This document shows, one piece after another, positions 34,811 to 43,585 of a stretch of 64,000 nucleotides of DNA. The notes below the pieces were generated by a model. The model saw only the letters and a list, made by a program, of their open reading frames with translations. It was not told where the DNA came from and ran no database searches. Origin of the DNA: Asticcacaulis sp. YBE204 (GTDB taxonomy: Bacteria > Pseudomonadota > Alphaproteobacteria > Caulobacterales > Caulobacteraceae); assembly GCF_000495855.1 (NCBI RefSeq), contig NZ_AWGF01000005.1, positions 248,001 through 312,000 on the forward strand. Reading direction: 5' to 3'. The position numbers were made by a program, and so were the translations under genes. How positions within the stretch are numbered: the stretch's first letter is position 1; each line of letters opens with the position of its first letter.

Positions 34811-35263
34811 TCACACCTCGGATAAGATCTGCAGGGTCCGGTCGTCCCTCTGGCTGCTGCACCGTTTGCGTAAAGCGTCCTCAAACACTTCGCTATACGG
34901 CACTTGCGGACCAGCGGCCTGGGCGAACAGCGTCATCGACGAGCGAAATTTCATATCATCGGGTGAGCCGAACAGCGTCAGGATATTTTCCGCTGGGGCG
35001 TCGATGGCGAGCTGCGTCGTGACGTGGAGGCGCGGCCCAAGCTTTGGATGCGCCAGATAGGCGCGCGCCTCCTCAAGGCCCGATATCCCGAAAAATTGCG
35101 CCATGTTCGACTGTCCGAGGCCGCGCAACTGCGGGAATATGAACCACATCCAATGACTTTCCTTGTGGCCGTTTGTCAACTCGTCGAGCACCGTACCGTA
35201 GACCTGATCCTGGGCATGAAGAAACCGCGTCAGATGGTAGGGATCATGTTCGGGTCCGCTCAA
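34811..35263 (-). CDS. DUF1810 family protein
   Basis: 150-aa protein with the DUF1810 signature: LTRFLHAQDQVYGTVLDEL, HWMWFIFPQLRGLGQS, EEARAYLAHPKLGPRL and FGSPDDMKFRSSMTLFA. Function of the family is unknown. The start is a TTG whose TTGA overlaps the stop of the yedK pseudogene (35260-35262), so it may once have been coupled to an intact yedK. Confidence 0.88.
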   Translation of the reverse strand: MSGPEHDPYHLTRFLHAQDQVYGTVLDELTNGHKESHWMWFIFPQLRGLGQSNMAQFFGISGLEEARAYLAHPKLGPRLHVTTQLAIDAPAENILTLFGSPDDMKFRSSMTLFAQAAGPQVPYSEVFEDALRKRCSSQRDDRTLQILSEV

Positions 35264-35978
35264 AACAGAGACCCTCGCGCGGCGGGTGACGGAGGGGGCG
35301 GTGCGTCATCCCCTTGACAATGAGGGCCATCTTTTTTACGGCCGGTCGCGACGATTTTCAGGGGGTTGTCCGGGAGCGGTCGCTGAAGCTGCTGAACCTC
35401 GGTCCATGACCCTTTCATCCAGAGTTCGCGTTCAGCTTCGGTTGTCAAGATGACCCGCATTGCCTTCGGATGAATGGCCCCCACCTTCAGATTGGCGTCC
35501 GTGGTTTGAAACGCATAGAGATCGTCCGTGGTTTCACCGTCCTTGTACCTTGCGCACGGAAATCCAGTTTGGCACCCATATCCCGGCAAAGAACAGAAGC
35601 GGTCGGTCGTCATCGAGCACGAACCAGTTGATGACTTTCGAGCCCGATGCCTGATCGGACTCGCTGAAGCTGGTGAAAGGGACGAGGCACCGGTACTGCT
35701 GATCGTTTAGCCAGCGACGCCAGTGAGGGGGAGGTCGTCGTGCGGATATTGGTGACGCCGGTATCGCAGGGCTTCCATTCGAGGAATTTCGGAGATGTGG
35801 ACATTCTCCAGTGCGCCATGGCCAGTTCCCGACGATCTTCGATGTTTCTGACGATCGGCCCGAACCCATTGGGGAAGATGCCTTCGAACAACAGCAGGTT
35901 CCCGACGGACCATTTTAGCACGCGGGCGAGGGCGTGGATCGCTTCCGCGTTGCGGGTCATGGCATATAAATTACACAT
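35260..35978 (-). pseudogene. yedK: Second HMCES/YedK copy with two frameshifts
   Basis: Three overlapping minus-strand frames together make one SRAP protein. Frame A starts at ATG 35978 (MCNLYAMTRNAEAI, to CDTGVTNIRT). Frame B gives HWRRWLNDQQYRCLVPFTSF and WFVLDDDRPLLFFAGIWVPN. Frame C gives RYKDGETTDDLYAF, GAIHPKAMRVILTTE and RKKDG. The shifts fall near 35728 (next to a G-rich run) and near 35555. Catalytic Cys2 and the HPKAM His are still encoded, but no single protein carries both. Confidence 0.85.
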
Positions 35979-36078
35979 CGGCTGTCCTTCCTGTGGGCAG
36001 ATGAGTGAAAACCGAAATGTCGGCCTTGCCAAGCCGTTGATTGAGATTAGGTCGGATGACTGGTCTGCGGAGCGAACG

Positions 36079-36447
36079 ATGAGCCTGAATCCCGAACCCT
36101 TACGCCTGTATAAACAGCGACTGACGGCCATGATCGCGGCGCTCAGGCTTCACCCGGAGACCATCGTCAAAGGCCGCGCCTGCGCGCTCGGTACCCTGAC
36201 CGCCATGTTAAATCGCGTTAACAAGCTGATCGATGCCTGGGAGAGCCGCGCTATGACTAAGGCGGACCGCAAAGAGGTGGTTCAGGATGCGTCGACACTG
36301 CGGTGGCTGAAGGCGGAGAAGTGGGTCTCTGACGACTTCGAGGGTGAGTATTTCGATCTGCCGGAAGCCGCATCCACCCTTTCGTTCAGCCAAGCCATGG
36401 ACGTGCTGATAAGTTGCCAGCAGGACGCCGTGGCAGAGTCCGCTTGA
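36079..36447 (+). CDS. Conserved 122-aa protein linked to YedK, unknown
   Basis: 122 aa, mostly helical at first (RLYKQRLTAMIAALRL, LTAMLNRVNKLIDAWESRAM), then a compact region DASTLRWLKAEKWVSDDFEG and EYFDLPEAAS. No membrane segment. GGAG precedes ATG 36079. It is divergent from a yedK gene exactly as its broken paralogue is at 30726-31085; together with ExoIII just downstream, this suggests a role near abasic-site or SOS processing (inference). Not a family I recognise. Confidence 0.75.
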   Translation: MSLNPEPLRLYKQRLTAMIAALRLHPETIVKGRACALGTLTAMLNRVNKLIDAWESRAMTKADRKEVVQDASTLRWLKAEKWVSDDFEGEYFDLPEAASTLSFSQAMDVLISCQQDAVAESA

Positions 36448-36499
36448 TCGGCAAACTTCCGTCTTTCGCATTTATGCCGGTTGCGCGCAGGCTATGCGC

Positions 36500-37291
36500 A
36501 TGAAGATCGCGACATTTAACATCAATGGCATTAATGGCCGCCTCGACCTGCTTTTACGGTGGCTGGGAGAGGCAGAGCCGGACGCCGTTTGCCTTCAGGA
36601 GCTTAAAAGCCCCAACGTTAAATTTCCCCGCAGGGCGGTTGAAGCCGCTGGCTACGGCGTCGTCTTTCACGGTCAGAAGAGCTGGAATGGCGTGGCCATT
36701 CTCGCCCGCGGTCAGGAGCCGATCGAAACGCACCGCGGTCTGGCCGGCGAAGAGGACGACGTGCAGAGCCGATATATAGAGGCGGCCGTCAATGGCGTGC
36801 TGATCGGCTGCCTCTACCTACCGAACGGCAACCCCTATCCCGGCACCAAGTTCGACTACAAGCTGCGCTGGTTCGAGCGGCTGAAAGCACGAGCGTCGGA
36901 ATTACTGGCATCGGGCGCGCCGGTCGTTTTGGCCGGGGACTACAATGTCATGCCGACAGACCTCGACGTCTATGCGCCGGAGCGCTGGCGCGACGATGCT
37001 TTGTTCCGCATCGAAGTGCGTGAGGCCTTCGCCGATCTGGAGGGTCAGGGTTGGACCGATGCCGTGCGGCACCTGCATCCGGATGAAACCATCTATACCT
37101 TCTGGGACTACAAACGCCAGCGCTGGCCTCGCGACGCTGGCTTGCGCATCGACCATCTCCTGTTGACGCCTGATCTTGCGAAACGGCTGAAACGGGCGGA
37201 GGTCGACCGCCACGTGCGCGGCTGGGAAGGGACCAGCGATCATGCACCGGTATGGATCGAGCTGACCGAGCCAAAACGGACAAAAAAATGA
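36500..37291 (+). CDS. xthA: Exodeoxyribonuclease III (AP endonuclease)
   Basis: 263-aa ExoIII family enzyme that cuts at abasic sites and removes 3' blocking groups. Motifs: KIATFNINGI (Asn), CLQELKSP (metal Glu), SWNGVAIL, LAGDYNVMPTDLD (Asp and Asn) and GLRIDHLL plus TSDHAPVWIEL (catalytic Asp-His). All active-site residues are present. ATG 36500 gives the canonical MKIATFN start; an ATG two codons upstream is also possible. It follows the 122-aa gene by about 50 nt. Confidence 0.95.
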   Translation: MKIATFNINGINGRLDLLLRWLGEAEPDAVCLQELKSPNVKFPRRAVEAAGYGVVFHGQKSWNGVAILARGQEPIETHRGLAGEEDDVQSRYIEAAVNGVLIGCLYLPNGNPYPGTKFDYKLRWFERLKARASELLASGAPVVLAGDYNVMPTDLDVYAPERWRDDALFRIEVREAFADLEGQGWTDAVRHLHPDETIYTFWDYKRQRWPRDAGLRIDHLLLTPDLAKRLKRAEVDRHVRGWEGTSDHAPVWIELTEPKRTKK

Positions 37292-37348
37292 AACGAGAAT
37301 TTTGACGGGAGATTCTCTGGTATTTTCGTTTGGGTGACGACGGTATCG

Positions 37349-37858
37349 TCAGGCCATGCCGTGAATAGCAAAATAGGTGATCCGGTCTTCCGTCAGGTCG
37401 TATACGGCGTCGAAAAAACACTTACCGCCATCGGCCACGAGCACGATGGTCTTGTAGGTATCAAGCTTCATGTCCGCTGCTTCTTCTTTGCACACACCTG
37501 CAATTAAGATCTGCTTGGGTCCGTCGCCATCAGTCTCGTAGAAACGTCCGTGGGAGGATTTGCGGACACCGGCCATCTGCAAGACGTAGTCTGTCAGATG
37601 TTCGCCGATGGGCTGCCGGAACAGGTCATTCCAGGATTCGGCATTTGTCATGGCGCCTGGCCGTTTGGGTCCCAATAGATACTTTTTCAAAGCTATGTTC
37701 GCGGTCTGCGCATCGTCCGGCGTCGGACGCCACAAACCAGTCCCGGATTTACCGATCAGGTTGGCGTCGACGATATAAATCCTGCTGGTGACGCCTTCGG
37801 TGTGTGCTGGCGCAAACAGCAGCATAGCCGCAGCTATGCCCAGTATGACGGATCGCAA
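37349..37858 (-). CDS. Secreted hypothetical protein
   Basis: 169 aa with an N-terminal signal peptide (MRSVILGIAAAMLLFAPAHT) and a mature part of about 150 residues containing two Cys (GVCKEE, GGKCFFD) that could form a disulphide. Predicted periplasmic. C-terminal segment CFFDAVYDLTEDRITYFAIH looks like a small alpha/beta unit. Located between xthA and ligD, convergent with xthA; no link to repair is implied. Not recognised. Confidence 0.75.
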   Translation of the reverse strand: MRSVILGIAAAMLLFAPAHTEGVTSRIYIVDANLIGKSGTGLWRPTPDDAQTANIALKKYLLGPKRPGAMTNAESWNDLFRQPIGEHLTDYVLQMAGVRKSSHGRFYETDGDGPKQILIAGVCKEEAADMKLDTYKTIVLVADGGKCFFDAVYDLTEDRITYFAIHGMA

Positions 37859-37901
37859 TTTCTAACCTCCCGTTTTCTGGTATCGTATCCCAGAAGAAAG
37901 G

Positions 37902-39875
37902 TTACTCAACCGCTATTTTGAGTGCTTTCAGGATTTCCGGTCGAAGGCTTTGCTTTATTTCGAAATAGTCGGCCCATGGATCGGTCTTTTGTTTTTTTAG
38001 CCGATCCTGAAGCGTGTGCATCGTGTAGTCGCCCGGAATGAGCATTGGCGTCAGTTCCTTCCAGAACAATGGAGTGGAAACACCGGCACCGGGTCGCGCC
38101 CGGACGGAGAAGGCTGCGGCCGCCGTAGAGGTGAGGTCGTTGCGGAGATAGTCGATGAAGATGCGGCCCTTCCGCTTCGCCTTGCTCATATTGGCGATGA
38201 AGCGGGTCGGACTGTCAGTGGCCATCGACTCGGCAATGGCGCGTGTGAAGGCCTTGATCGCTGGCCATCCGTACTTAGGGGTCATGGGCACGACGACATG
38301 CAGACCCTTGCCACCGGTCGTTTTCAGGAAGCTCTGGAGACCGAACTCAGCCATGCGGTCACGGACCTCTGCCGCGCCATCAATAACGTTTTCCCACGGT
38401 GCTTCCGGGTCGGGGTCAAGGTCGAAGATCATGCGGTCGGGGAGCGTAGGTCGATCCGAGTGGCTGCCCCACGGATGGAACTCGATCCCGCCCCATTGCA
38501 CCAGCGCCAAAAGACCTTGGCTGTCGGTGATCTGCATGTACGCTTCGGTACGATCCTTGACCGGCACTTCAACCGCTTCAACATGTTTCAGCCCGCCGCG
38601 TTCGGGCAGGTGACGCTGGAAGAACTGCTGGCCATCGACATTGTCGGGCGCCCGGACGATTGACAGGGGCCGGTTAGCGATATGCGGCAGGATACGATCC
38701 GTAATACGTTCGTAGAATTGCGCCAGTTCCAACTTGGTGATCCCCAGCCCCGGAAAGACCACGCGTGCCGGATGCGAAATGCCAATCCCGCCGACATCGA
38801 CGCGATCGGTAGATTTGAGCGGTGCCGACGGATGACGAGGCTTCGGGGCCACGGACTCTGCCTTCACCTCGGCTTCGGCGGCCTTGATGGCCGCTTTGAC
38901 GGGCACCGCCTTATCACGCCCGAGGCCCTTGGCGGGCTTATCTTCGCGCATGCCCTGGAAAGACGGATGGCGCAAACGGCCTTCCGGCGTCCATTCTGTA
39001 AATTCCACTTCACAGACAAGGGTCGGCTCAACCCAGGTCCCGTGACCTACGTCCGGGGGCAGTTTGCTAATGGGTTTCGGGACGACCTTGAGCGCGTTGA
39101 GCTTTTTGCGAATGTCGACGAGGGTGTCGCTGTTGAAGCCCGTCCCGACCTTGCCCGCGAATTTAAGCGTGGAGCCGTCGTAGTAGCCCAGCAACAAGGA
39201 GCGAAACCCGCGACCGGCGTGCGTCGACTCGGTGAAGCCGACGATGACGAACTCCTGGCGCTTATGGCATTTGACCTTCAGCCACGTCTTGCCACGACCG
39301 CCACGGTAGGGCGCGTCGATCCGTTTGGAGATGATACCTTCCATATCGAGGCTGCACAGGTGCGGCAGGAAGTTCTTATTCTCAGCAAAATGCTCACTGT
39401 AGATGACGTGGTTTTGGAAATCGGCGGTTTGAATGAGCTTCTCAAGCCGCGTCTTGCGGTCCAACAAAGGGAAAGCCGTCAGGTCCTCACCATTCAGCAC
39501 CAGCAGATCGAAGACGTAATATTGCAGCTCGTCGCTTCGACCCGCAGACAGTTCGGCCTTCAACCGGGAAAAGCTGGAGGCGCCCTGGTCGTTCAGGGCG
39601 ACAATCTCGCCGTCGAGAATGGCATTGTCGATCTTCAGCGCCGTGAGACGTTTGGCGATGTCCCGGTACTTCGGCGTCCAGTCGAGGCCGGACCGGGAGT
39701 ACATCGTCACCTTGCCCGCCTCGATTACGGTCAAGGTCCGGTACCCATCGAACTTGACCTCATGAACCCAGTCCGGTCCTCTGGGCACGGCGTCCGCTAG
39801 GGTGGCGAGTTCGAGTTCGCGAAATTCAAGCGTTGCCGTCGTCCTTGCTTTACGCCGATACCCCTGGTCATCCAT
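37902..39875 (-). CDS. ligD: NHEJ DNA ligase LigD (ligase plus polymerase, no phosphoesterase domain)
   Basis: 657-aa LigD for double-strand break repair by non-homologous end joining. The ATP-dependent ligase domain comes first (residues about 10-330) with the adenylation Lys in HEVKFDGYR, LDGEIV and EGIISKR, plus the OB part. The primase-polymerase domain follows (about 370-650) with HPARVVFPG, LPDRMIFDLDPDPE (catalytic Asp pair) and TGGKGLHVVVP. The 3'-phosphoesterase domain present in many LigD proteins is absent. It is 2 nt downstream of ku, so the pair forms an operon. Confidence 0.95.
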   Translation of the reverse strand: MDDQGYRRKARTTATLEFRELELATLADAVPRGPDWVHEVKFDGYRTLTVIEAGKVTMYSRSGLDWTPKYRDIAKRLTALKIDNAILDGEIVALNDQGASSFSRLKAELSAGRSDELQYYVFDLLVLNGEDLTAFPLLDRKTRLEKLIQTADFQNHVIYSEHFAENKNFLPHLCSLDMEGIISKRIDAPYRGGRGKTWLKVKCHKRQEFVIVGFTESTHAGRGFRSLLLGYYDGSTLKFAGKVGTGFNSDTLVDIRKKLNALKVVPKPISKLPPDVGHGTWVEPTLVCEVEFTEWTPEGRLRHPSFQGMREDKPAKGLGRDKAVPVKAAIKAAEAEVKAESVAPKPRHPSAPLKSTDRVDVGGIGISHPARVVFPGLGITKLELAQFYERITDRILPHIANRPLSIVRAPDNVDGQQFFQRHLPERGGLKHVEAVEVPVKDRTEAYMQITDSQGLLALVQWGGIEFHPWGSHSDRPTLPDRMIFDLDPDPEAPWENVIDGAAEVRDRMAEFGLQSFLKTTGGKGLHVVVPMTPKYGWPAIKAFTRAIAESMATDSPTRFIANMSKAKRKGRIFIDYLRNDLTSTAAAAFSVRARPGAGVSTPLFWKELTPMLIPGDYTMHTLQDRLKKQKTDPWADYFEIKQSLRPEILKALKIAVE

Positions 39876-39877
39876 CT

Positions 39878-40732
39878 CTAACCGGCCTTTCTGGAGGGCG
39901 GCTTAGCCTTCGGTTTGGATGTGGCTTTCGCGGGCTTTTTTCCGTCATCGTCATTGGCCGCGCCGGTGTCTTGCAGGCTCGCCCGCAAGGCATCCATTAG
40001 GTTGACGACCTTTGCCGCCGGGCGCTCTTCCGGCTTCACGGGTTCACGGTTTTCGATCCGAGCCTCGACCAGTTCTTTGAGGGCCTCGGTATATCGGTCG
40101 TGAAAATCGCTCGGTTCGAAGTCGCCGACCTTACGCTTGATCAGCTGCTTGGCCAGGTCCTTCTCATCGGTGTCCGCCTTCACATCCTTGATGTCGCCGA
40201 AGACGTAGCCGCTTTTTTTGATCTCATCCGCGTAGTGCAGAGTTTCCAGCAACAGACCCGGCCCGCACGGCTTGATGGCGCAGAGCCGCTCGCTGCCGGC
40301 AATGACAATCTGGCCCAGGCCCATGACCTTCATCTCGCGCATGCTGTCGCGGATGACAGTGAAGGTGGCGAGGTCAGCTTTTTTGGAGGGCGCCAGATAA
40401 TAGGGTGTGTCATAGTAGATGGCGTCGACCGCGTCGTAGGGCACGAACCGGACCAATTCCATGGCTTTCGAAGACGGGATCTTCAGCTCTTTAATTTCGT
40501 CGGGATCGAACAGGACGTACTCGTCCTTGTCGACCTCGTAGCCCTTCACGATATCGGCGCGTTCGACCTCGATATCGCCGGCGACCAGCTTCTGGCGCAC
40601 GCGCTCGCCGGTCGGCTTATAGATCTGGTGAAAGGCAATCTTGCCCTTCGCGTCGATGGCTGTGAACATGTCCACCGAAAGGGAGACGAGCGACACGCGA
40701 ATGGTGCCGCTCCAGTAAGGGCGTATTGCCAT
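39878..40732 (-). CDS. ku: Ku DNA end-binding protein
   Basis: 284-aa bacterial Ku that threads onto DNA ends and recruits LigD. MAIRPYWSGTIRVSLVSLSV is the standard N-terminus; FHQIYKPTGERVRQKLVAGD and YEVDKDEYVLFDPDEI are conserved core segments. It has a Lys/Pro/Ala-rich C-terminal tail (KKPAKATSKPKAKPPSRK) typical of Ku proteins that contact DNA. ATG 40732 has GAGG upstream; an in-frame ATG at 40768 is less likely. Confidence 0.95.
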   Translation of the reverse strand: MAIRPYWSGTIRVSLVSLSVDMFTAIDAKGKIAFHQIYKPTGERVRQKLVAGDIEVERADIVKGYEVDKDEYVLFDPDEIKELKIPSSKAMELVRFVPYDAVDAIYYDTPYYLAPSKKADLATFTVIRDSMREMKVMGLGQIVIAGSERLCAIKPCGPGLLLETLHYADEIKKSGYVFGDIKDVKADTDEKDLAKQLIKRKVGDFEPSDFHDRYTEALKELVEARIENREPVKPEERPAAKVVNLMDALRASLQDTGAANDDDGKKPAKATSKPKAKPPSRKAG

Positions 40733-40994
40733 ATCAGCCTCGCATTTTTCGAGGTGGAACCGACTCACAGGCCTAGCGCAAGCATGGTAAGTTTTCAGTC
40801 AGGAGCAATGGCAGATTCGGATTCGAACCCATGGGTTAACGCGAGAGTTGGTTAAAAGAGCGCCAGGCGTTTCAATGCTTGATGCGGCCTCAGATTAGAC
40901 GCGATCGGGTCGAATTCATGGACACCTCACAGAGCTTGTAAGTAGGTAAGGTCATACTCGAGGTCTAAGCTGATATTTCATTGTGAGCTTTGAA

Positions 40995-42017
40995 ATGCTG
41001 AAACCTATCCTAATTCTGTCGGCGCTTATTCTTCTGTCCGCCTATGCTCATGTGCCTGAGCCGCCCAAGGTCGTCGTTGACGCGGCCATGAAACTCTACT
41101 TCGATTATGATTATAGCGACCCGGACAATGCCGAGGCGCCTCGCGCCGCTCCCGACCAGACGCGCCATTTTCTAAAGCTCAAGGTCCTCCGTCCGGTTTA
41201 TTTCACCGGGAACTCAGCGCCGGACTGGATGATAGATGTGGACGCGGAGCCCACCGCCGCCTGGTGTGGAACCGGAGGCTGCGCATTACAAATCTGGCGC
41301 CAGGGTGCCAGCGGTGAGTATAACAAGGTTTTCGACCAGCAGGTCCGTGAGTGGAAGCTGAAACCGAGGTCAGGTGAGCGGGACAGGATATTATGGGTCG
41401 ATTTGCACGGCACGTCCTGCGGAAGTTTTGGGTCTGACCCATGCCCCTTTGCCTTTGAATGGAGCCCGGAAGGCTATGTTGAGGCGTCGCCTGAATTCAC
41501 CACCCGCATGGTTGTTCGAGGCGGCCCTCTGCCCCAGGCTGTATATGGATCAAATCTGGTCAATGCGCCGCCGCCTTTACGGCAGAAAGCTGAGAGCGCA
41601 CAGGCCGCTTGTGTCAGCGCAGGCGCCGATCTCTTCGGCTCTTTTGCCGTCGTTAACCGCGCACCTGACCTCAATGGCGATGGAATTGGGGAATGGAGCT
41701 TCGACAATGCGTCAAGTTACTGTACATTTCCGAATGACGTCGATTATCTCAATACCCAGGCCTTTGACTCATGCACCGTAATGGAATGCTCAAATGTCCT
41801 GTTTCTGTCGGAGAAGCGACACGATGGTGTACACTGGCGGCGGATGGATTTGGGACGGGCGCTGTACGGGTTCAAGATAGAGGCGGGCGGATTTAAGCTT
41901 GTACGCATAACCCCCAAACCTGGAAATGACAGCGAATCCGATGAACCGTGCGGCTCATATCTCAAAAACTGCGTCGTTGAGGATCTCCCCATAACGCCGT
42001 ATAGTGCTACTAATTAG
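40995..42017 (+). CDS. Secreted hypothetical protein with a Ca-binding-like loop
   Basis: About 340 aa with a signal peptide (MLKPILILSALILLSAYAH). The mature protein has many Cys (for example WCGTGGCALQIW, SCGSFGSDPCPF, DSCTVMECSNV), pointing to disulphides in the periplasm or outside. PDLNGDGIGEW resembles an EF-hand/FG-GAP-type calcium loop. GTG 40983 is also in frame. No family recognised. Confidence 0.75.
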   Translation: MLKPILILSALILLSAYAHVPEPPKVVVDAAMKLYFDYDYSDPDNAEAPRAAPDQTRHFLKLKVLRPVYFTGNSAPDWMIDVDAEPTAAWCGTGGCALQIWRQGASGEYNKVFDQQVREWKLKPRSGERDRILWVDLHGTSCGSFGSDPCPFAFEWSPEGYVEASPEFTTRMVVRGGPLPQAVYGSNLVNAPPPLRQKAESAQAACVSAGADLFGSFAVVNRAPDLNGDGIGEWSFDNASSYCTFPNDVDYLNTQAFDSCTVMECSNVLFLSEKRHDGVHWRRMDLGRALYGFKIEAGGFKLVRITPKPGNDSESDEPCGSYLKNCVVEDLPITPYSATN

Positions 42018-42194
42018 ACACTTAATGTCCTCGGCCAGTCGTCACGCAGCATCTGGACGCGTGCAATCCCGCCTTGGAGCCAGTTCAGCGATTAGGCTTT
42101 TTAATCGTGCAATACTTGACAAAGGACGACTAACTTTAGGCCAACCGAACTCACCAAGCTGGATGAATTTGGATATACCAATAGCCGGCAAAAG

Positions 42195-42360
42195 ACCCTT
42201 TCGGCCTGGAGTCATCGGTAATAAAAAGCAGGATCTGCTGGATGTGGTCTTTAAGCTGGAGCGTTGTCATCCCCTAGGCGGGACTAAGGCTACGGGCGGA
42301 TTTTCCCATTTCTTCAATGATTGCAGGATGGTTGGACTCGATAAATTCCGACAGTGTCAT
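42195..42360 (-). pseudogene. Remnant of a sensor kinase N-terminus
   Basis: From ATG 42360 the minus strand reads MTLSEFIESNHPAIIEEMG, KSARSLSPA and a stop, and in the next frame MTTLQLKDHIQQILLFITDD. Joined, these match the N-terminal helical (RsbRD-like) domain found before histidine kinases: LSEFI, AR-LxP, M-LRDHxxxIL-IADD. The rest of the kinase is missing. It sits just before a stand-alone receiver gene, which probably was its partner. Confidence 0.5.
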
Positions 42361-42420
42361 GCCAATCTTACGCCTACACGTCTCAAAAACGAGACAATGC
42401 GTCTATAGCATGTCTTTGGC

Positions 42421-42843
42421 TTAAAAGCTTGGGGTATAAGGAGCTGAATTCTTTCCGTCGTCCGGTGAATTGAGCGCGCGCAGGATCTGTGCCGACACTA
42501 AATCGAGACTATACGGTTTAGTAATGATCGGCCTGAAAGGATCGGTTAACACCGGCGGATTGCCGGATGCCAGGATAACCGTAATATTCAGTTGCGCAGA
42601 TTCAATAGCGGTGGCCAGGCCGACGCCATCCATCGTGCCCGGCATACGGACATCGGAAAACACCACGCGTATGGAGCGGTCGCTTTGCAATAGTTCCAAA
42701 GCTTCATCGGCGTTGCCGGCTTCAAGGACAACAACCCCGGCATCACGCAGAACCTCCGAAATCGGAAACCGCAAGCCAGGCTCGTCGTCTACCACCAGGA
42801 CCGCACCCGCAATTGGGGCGGTCGTTTCTTCGACCATTGTCAT
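42421..42843 (-). CDS. Single-domain response regulator
   Basis: 140-aa receiver without an output domain. LVVDDEPGLR supplies the acidic pair, FSDVRMPG the phospho-acceptor Asp, a Ser/Thr-type ASGNPP switch and ITKPYSL the conserved Lys. The type resembles FixJ-family receivers paired with HWE/HisKA2 kinases. The neighbouring kinase gene is a remnant (42195-42360), so this regulator appears orphaned. Confidence 0.9.
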   Translation of the reverse strand: MTMVEETTAPIAGAVLVVDDEPGLRFPISEVLRDAGVVVLEAGNADEALELLQSDRSIRVVFSDVRMPGTMDGVGLATAIESAQLNITVILASGNPPVLTDPFRPIITKPYSLDLVSAQILRALNSPDDGKNSAPYTPSF

Positions 42844-43100
42844 TAAATAGGCTCTCCGGCACGCTCACGTGACCTGATTAAGTATCTGACATAAGGCGCA
42901 TTTTGTAAGGTTACAATGACGCGGAGCGCTTAGTTTAGCGCTCGTCTTCATCAAGACTGACTGCATTGAGTCTTTATGCTTGAAAAGGTCAGCGTCATAT
43001 CAAGCCTCCCAACTTAGGAATGTATATATGCGCAGTCTCATTCGCCAGCCCAGCCCGAGCGCCTAAGTCTCATCGAAACGGCCGATGGGATAAGGAGCCA

Positions 43101-43217
43101 ATGCCGGTAGGGAAGGCATATATTTGTAGACCATGCTCTCGTACTCGAGATTATGCCTTAGCTTGCGTTTATCATGGCTGCGGATACCATATAGAACTTA
43201 CGACGCCTCCGTCTTAG
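43101..43217 (+). CDS. Possible tiny zinc-ribbon-like protein (38 aa)
   Basis: ATG 43101 preceded by AAGGAG (spacing only 3 nt). 38 aa with CRPC and CVYHGC, four Cys and nearby His that could bind one zinc. The same frame is open upstream to 43020. There is no known homologue in my memory and the short SD spacing is unusual, so this is tentative. Confidence 0.3.
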   Translation: MPVGKAYICRPCSRTRDYALACVYHGCGYHIELTTPPS

Positions 43218-43298
43218 TGCTAGGCATTCGCGCGATGGATAGCTTTTATTTTAGTGGCTGCTATCAAGGCCATTGTGCAAGGTAGGTGCAATGTCTGA

Positions 43299-43493
43299 TG
43301 TGTCCCCGTCGGCTCCGATTTTCACGTCGCGAAGTTCAGTTTCCGCTGTGGCCGTATGCGGTTCGGATCATCTCTTCGAATGACACCGGCCGGACTGATG
43401 GCAGTGGCGGCGCTCGTTAGCAGTATCCTGCTGTCGACCACAGTTCTGGTCAGTGTTGCCATCACCGCAAAATACAGAGCACGCTCGACCTGA
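43299..43493 (+). CDS. Paralogue of the mntH-coupled small membrane protein, start unclear or frameshifted
   Basis: The frame reads HVAKFSFRCGRMRFGSSLRM then [20 protein letters not shown] and VSVAITAKYRARST. It aligns without gaps to the 65-aa protein before mntH over AKxSFxCG, eight residues, R-x-TPx[17 protein letters not shown] and AKY. Homology extends upstream of the first in-frame ATG (43356), where only non-start codons remain after a stop at 43296. A well-placed ATG at 43291 (SD AGGTAGG) is one frame off. So either 45 aa are made from ATG 43356, or a frameshift has damaged the 5' end. Confidence 0.5.
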   Translation, partial: CVPVGSDFHVAKFSFRCGRMRFGSSLRMTPAGLMAVAALVSSILLSTTVLVSVAITAKYRARST

Positions 43494-43539
43494 TCTCCAG
43501 GCCTGCGTCTGGCTAATCACTCCGACCATGTCCTGGCAA

Positions 43540-43563
43540 TGCACGGCAGATATCGGCCGTGCA
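43540..43563 (+). other. Hairpin in the mgtC leader
   Basis: TGCACGGC (43540-43547) pairs perfectly with GCCGTGCA (43556-43563) across an 8-nt loop, 11 nt before the SD of the short leader ORF. Possible 5' UTR control element. Confidence 0.4.
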
Positions 43564-43585
43564 GCGGAGCAATAGGGGATGGATC

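Noticed and set aside
40803-40875. tRNA-like sequence on the minus strand (GGTTCGAATCC and a CTTTTAA loop)
   Set aside because: The T-stem arms (ATGGG and CCGAA) do not pair and no acceptor or D-arm can be built, so it is at best a relic or chance match.
42004-42408. Plus-strand ORF of 134 codons
   Set aside because: The opposite strand contains a recognisable sensor-kinase remnant, so this frame is a shadow.
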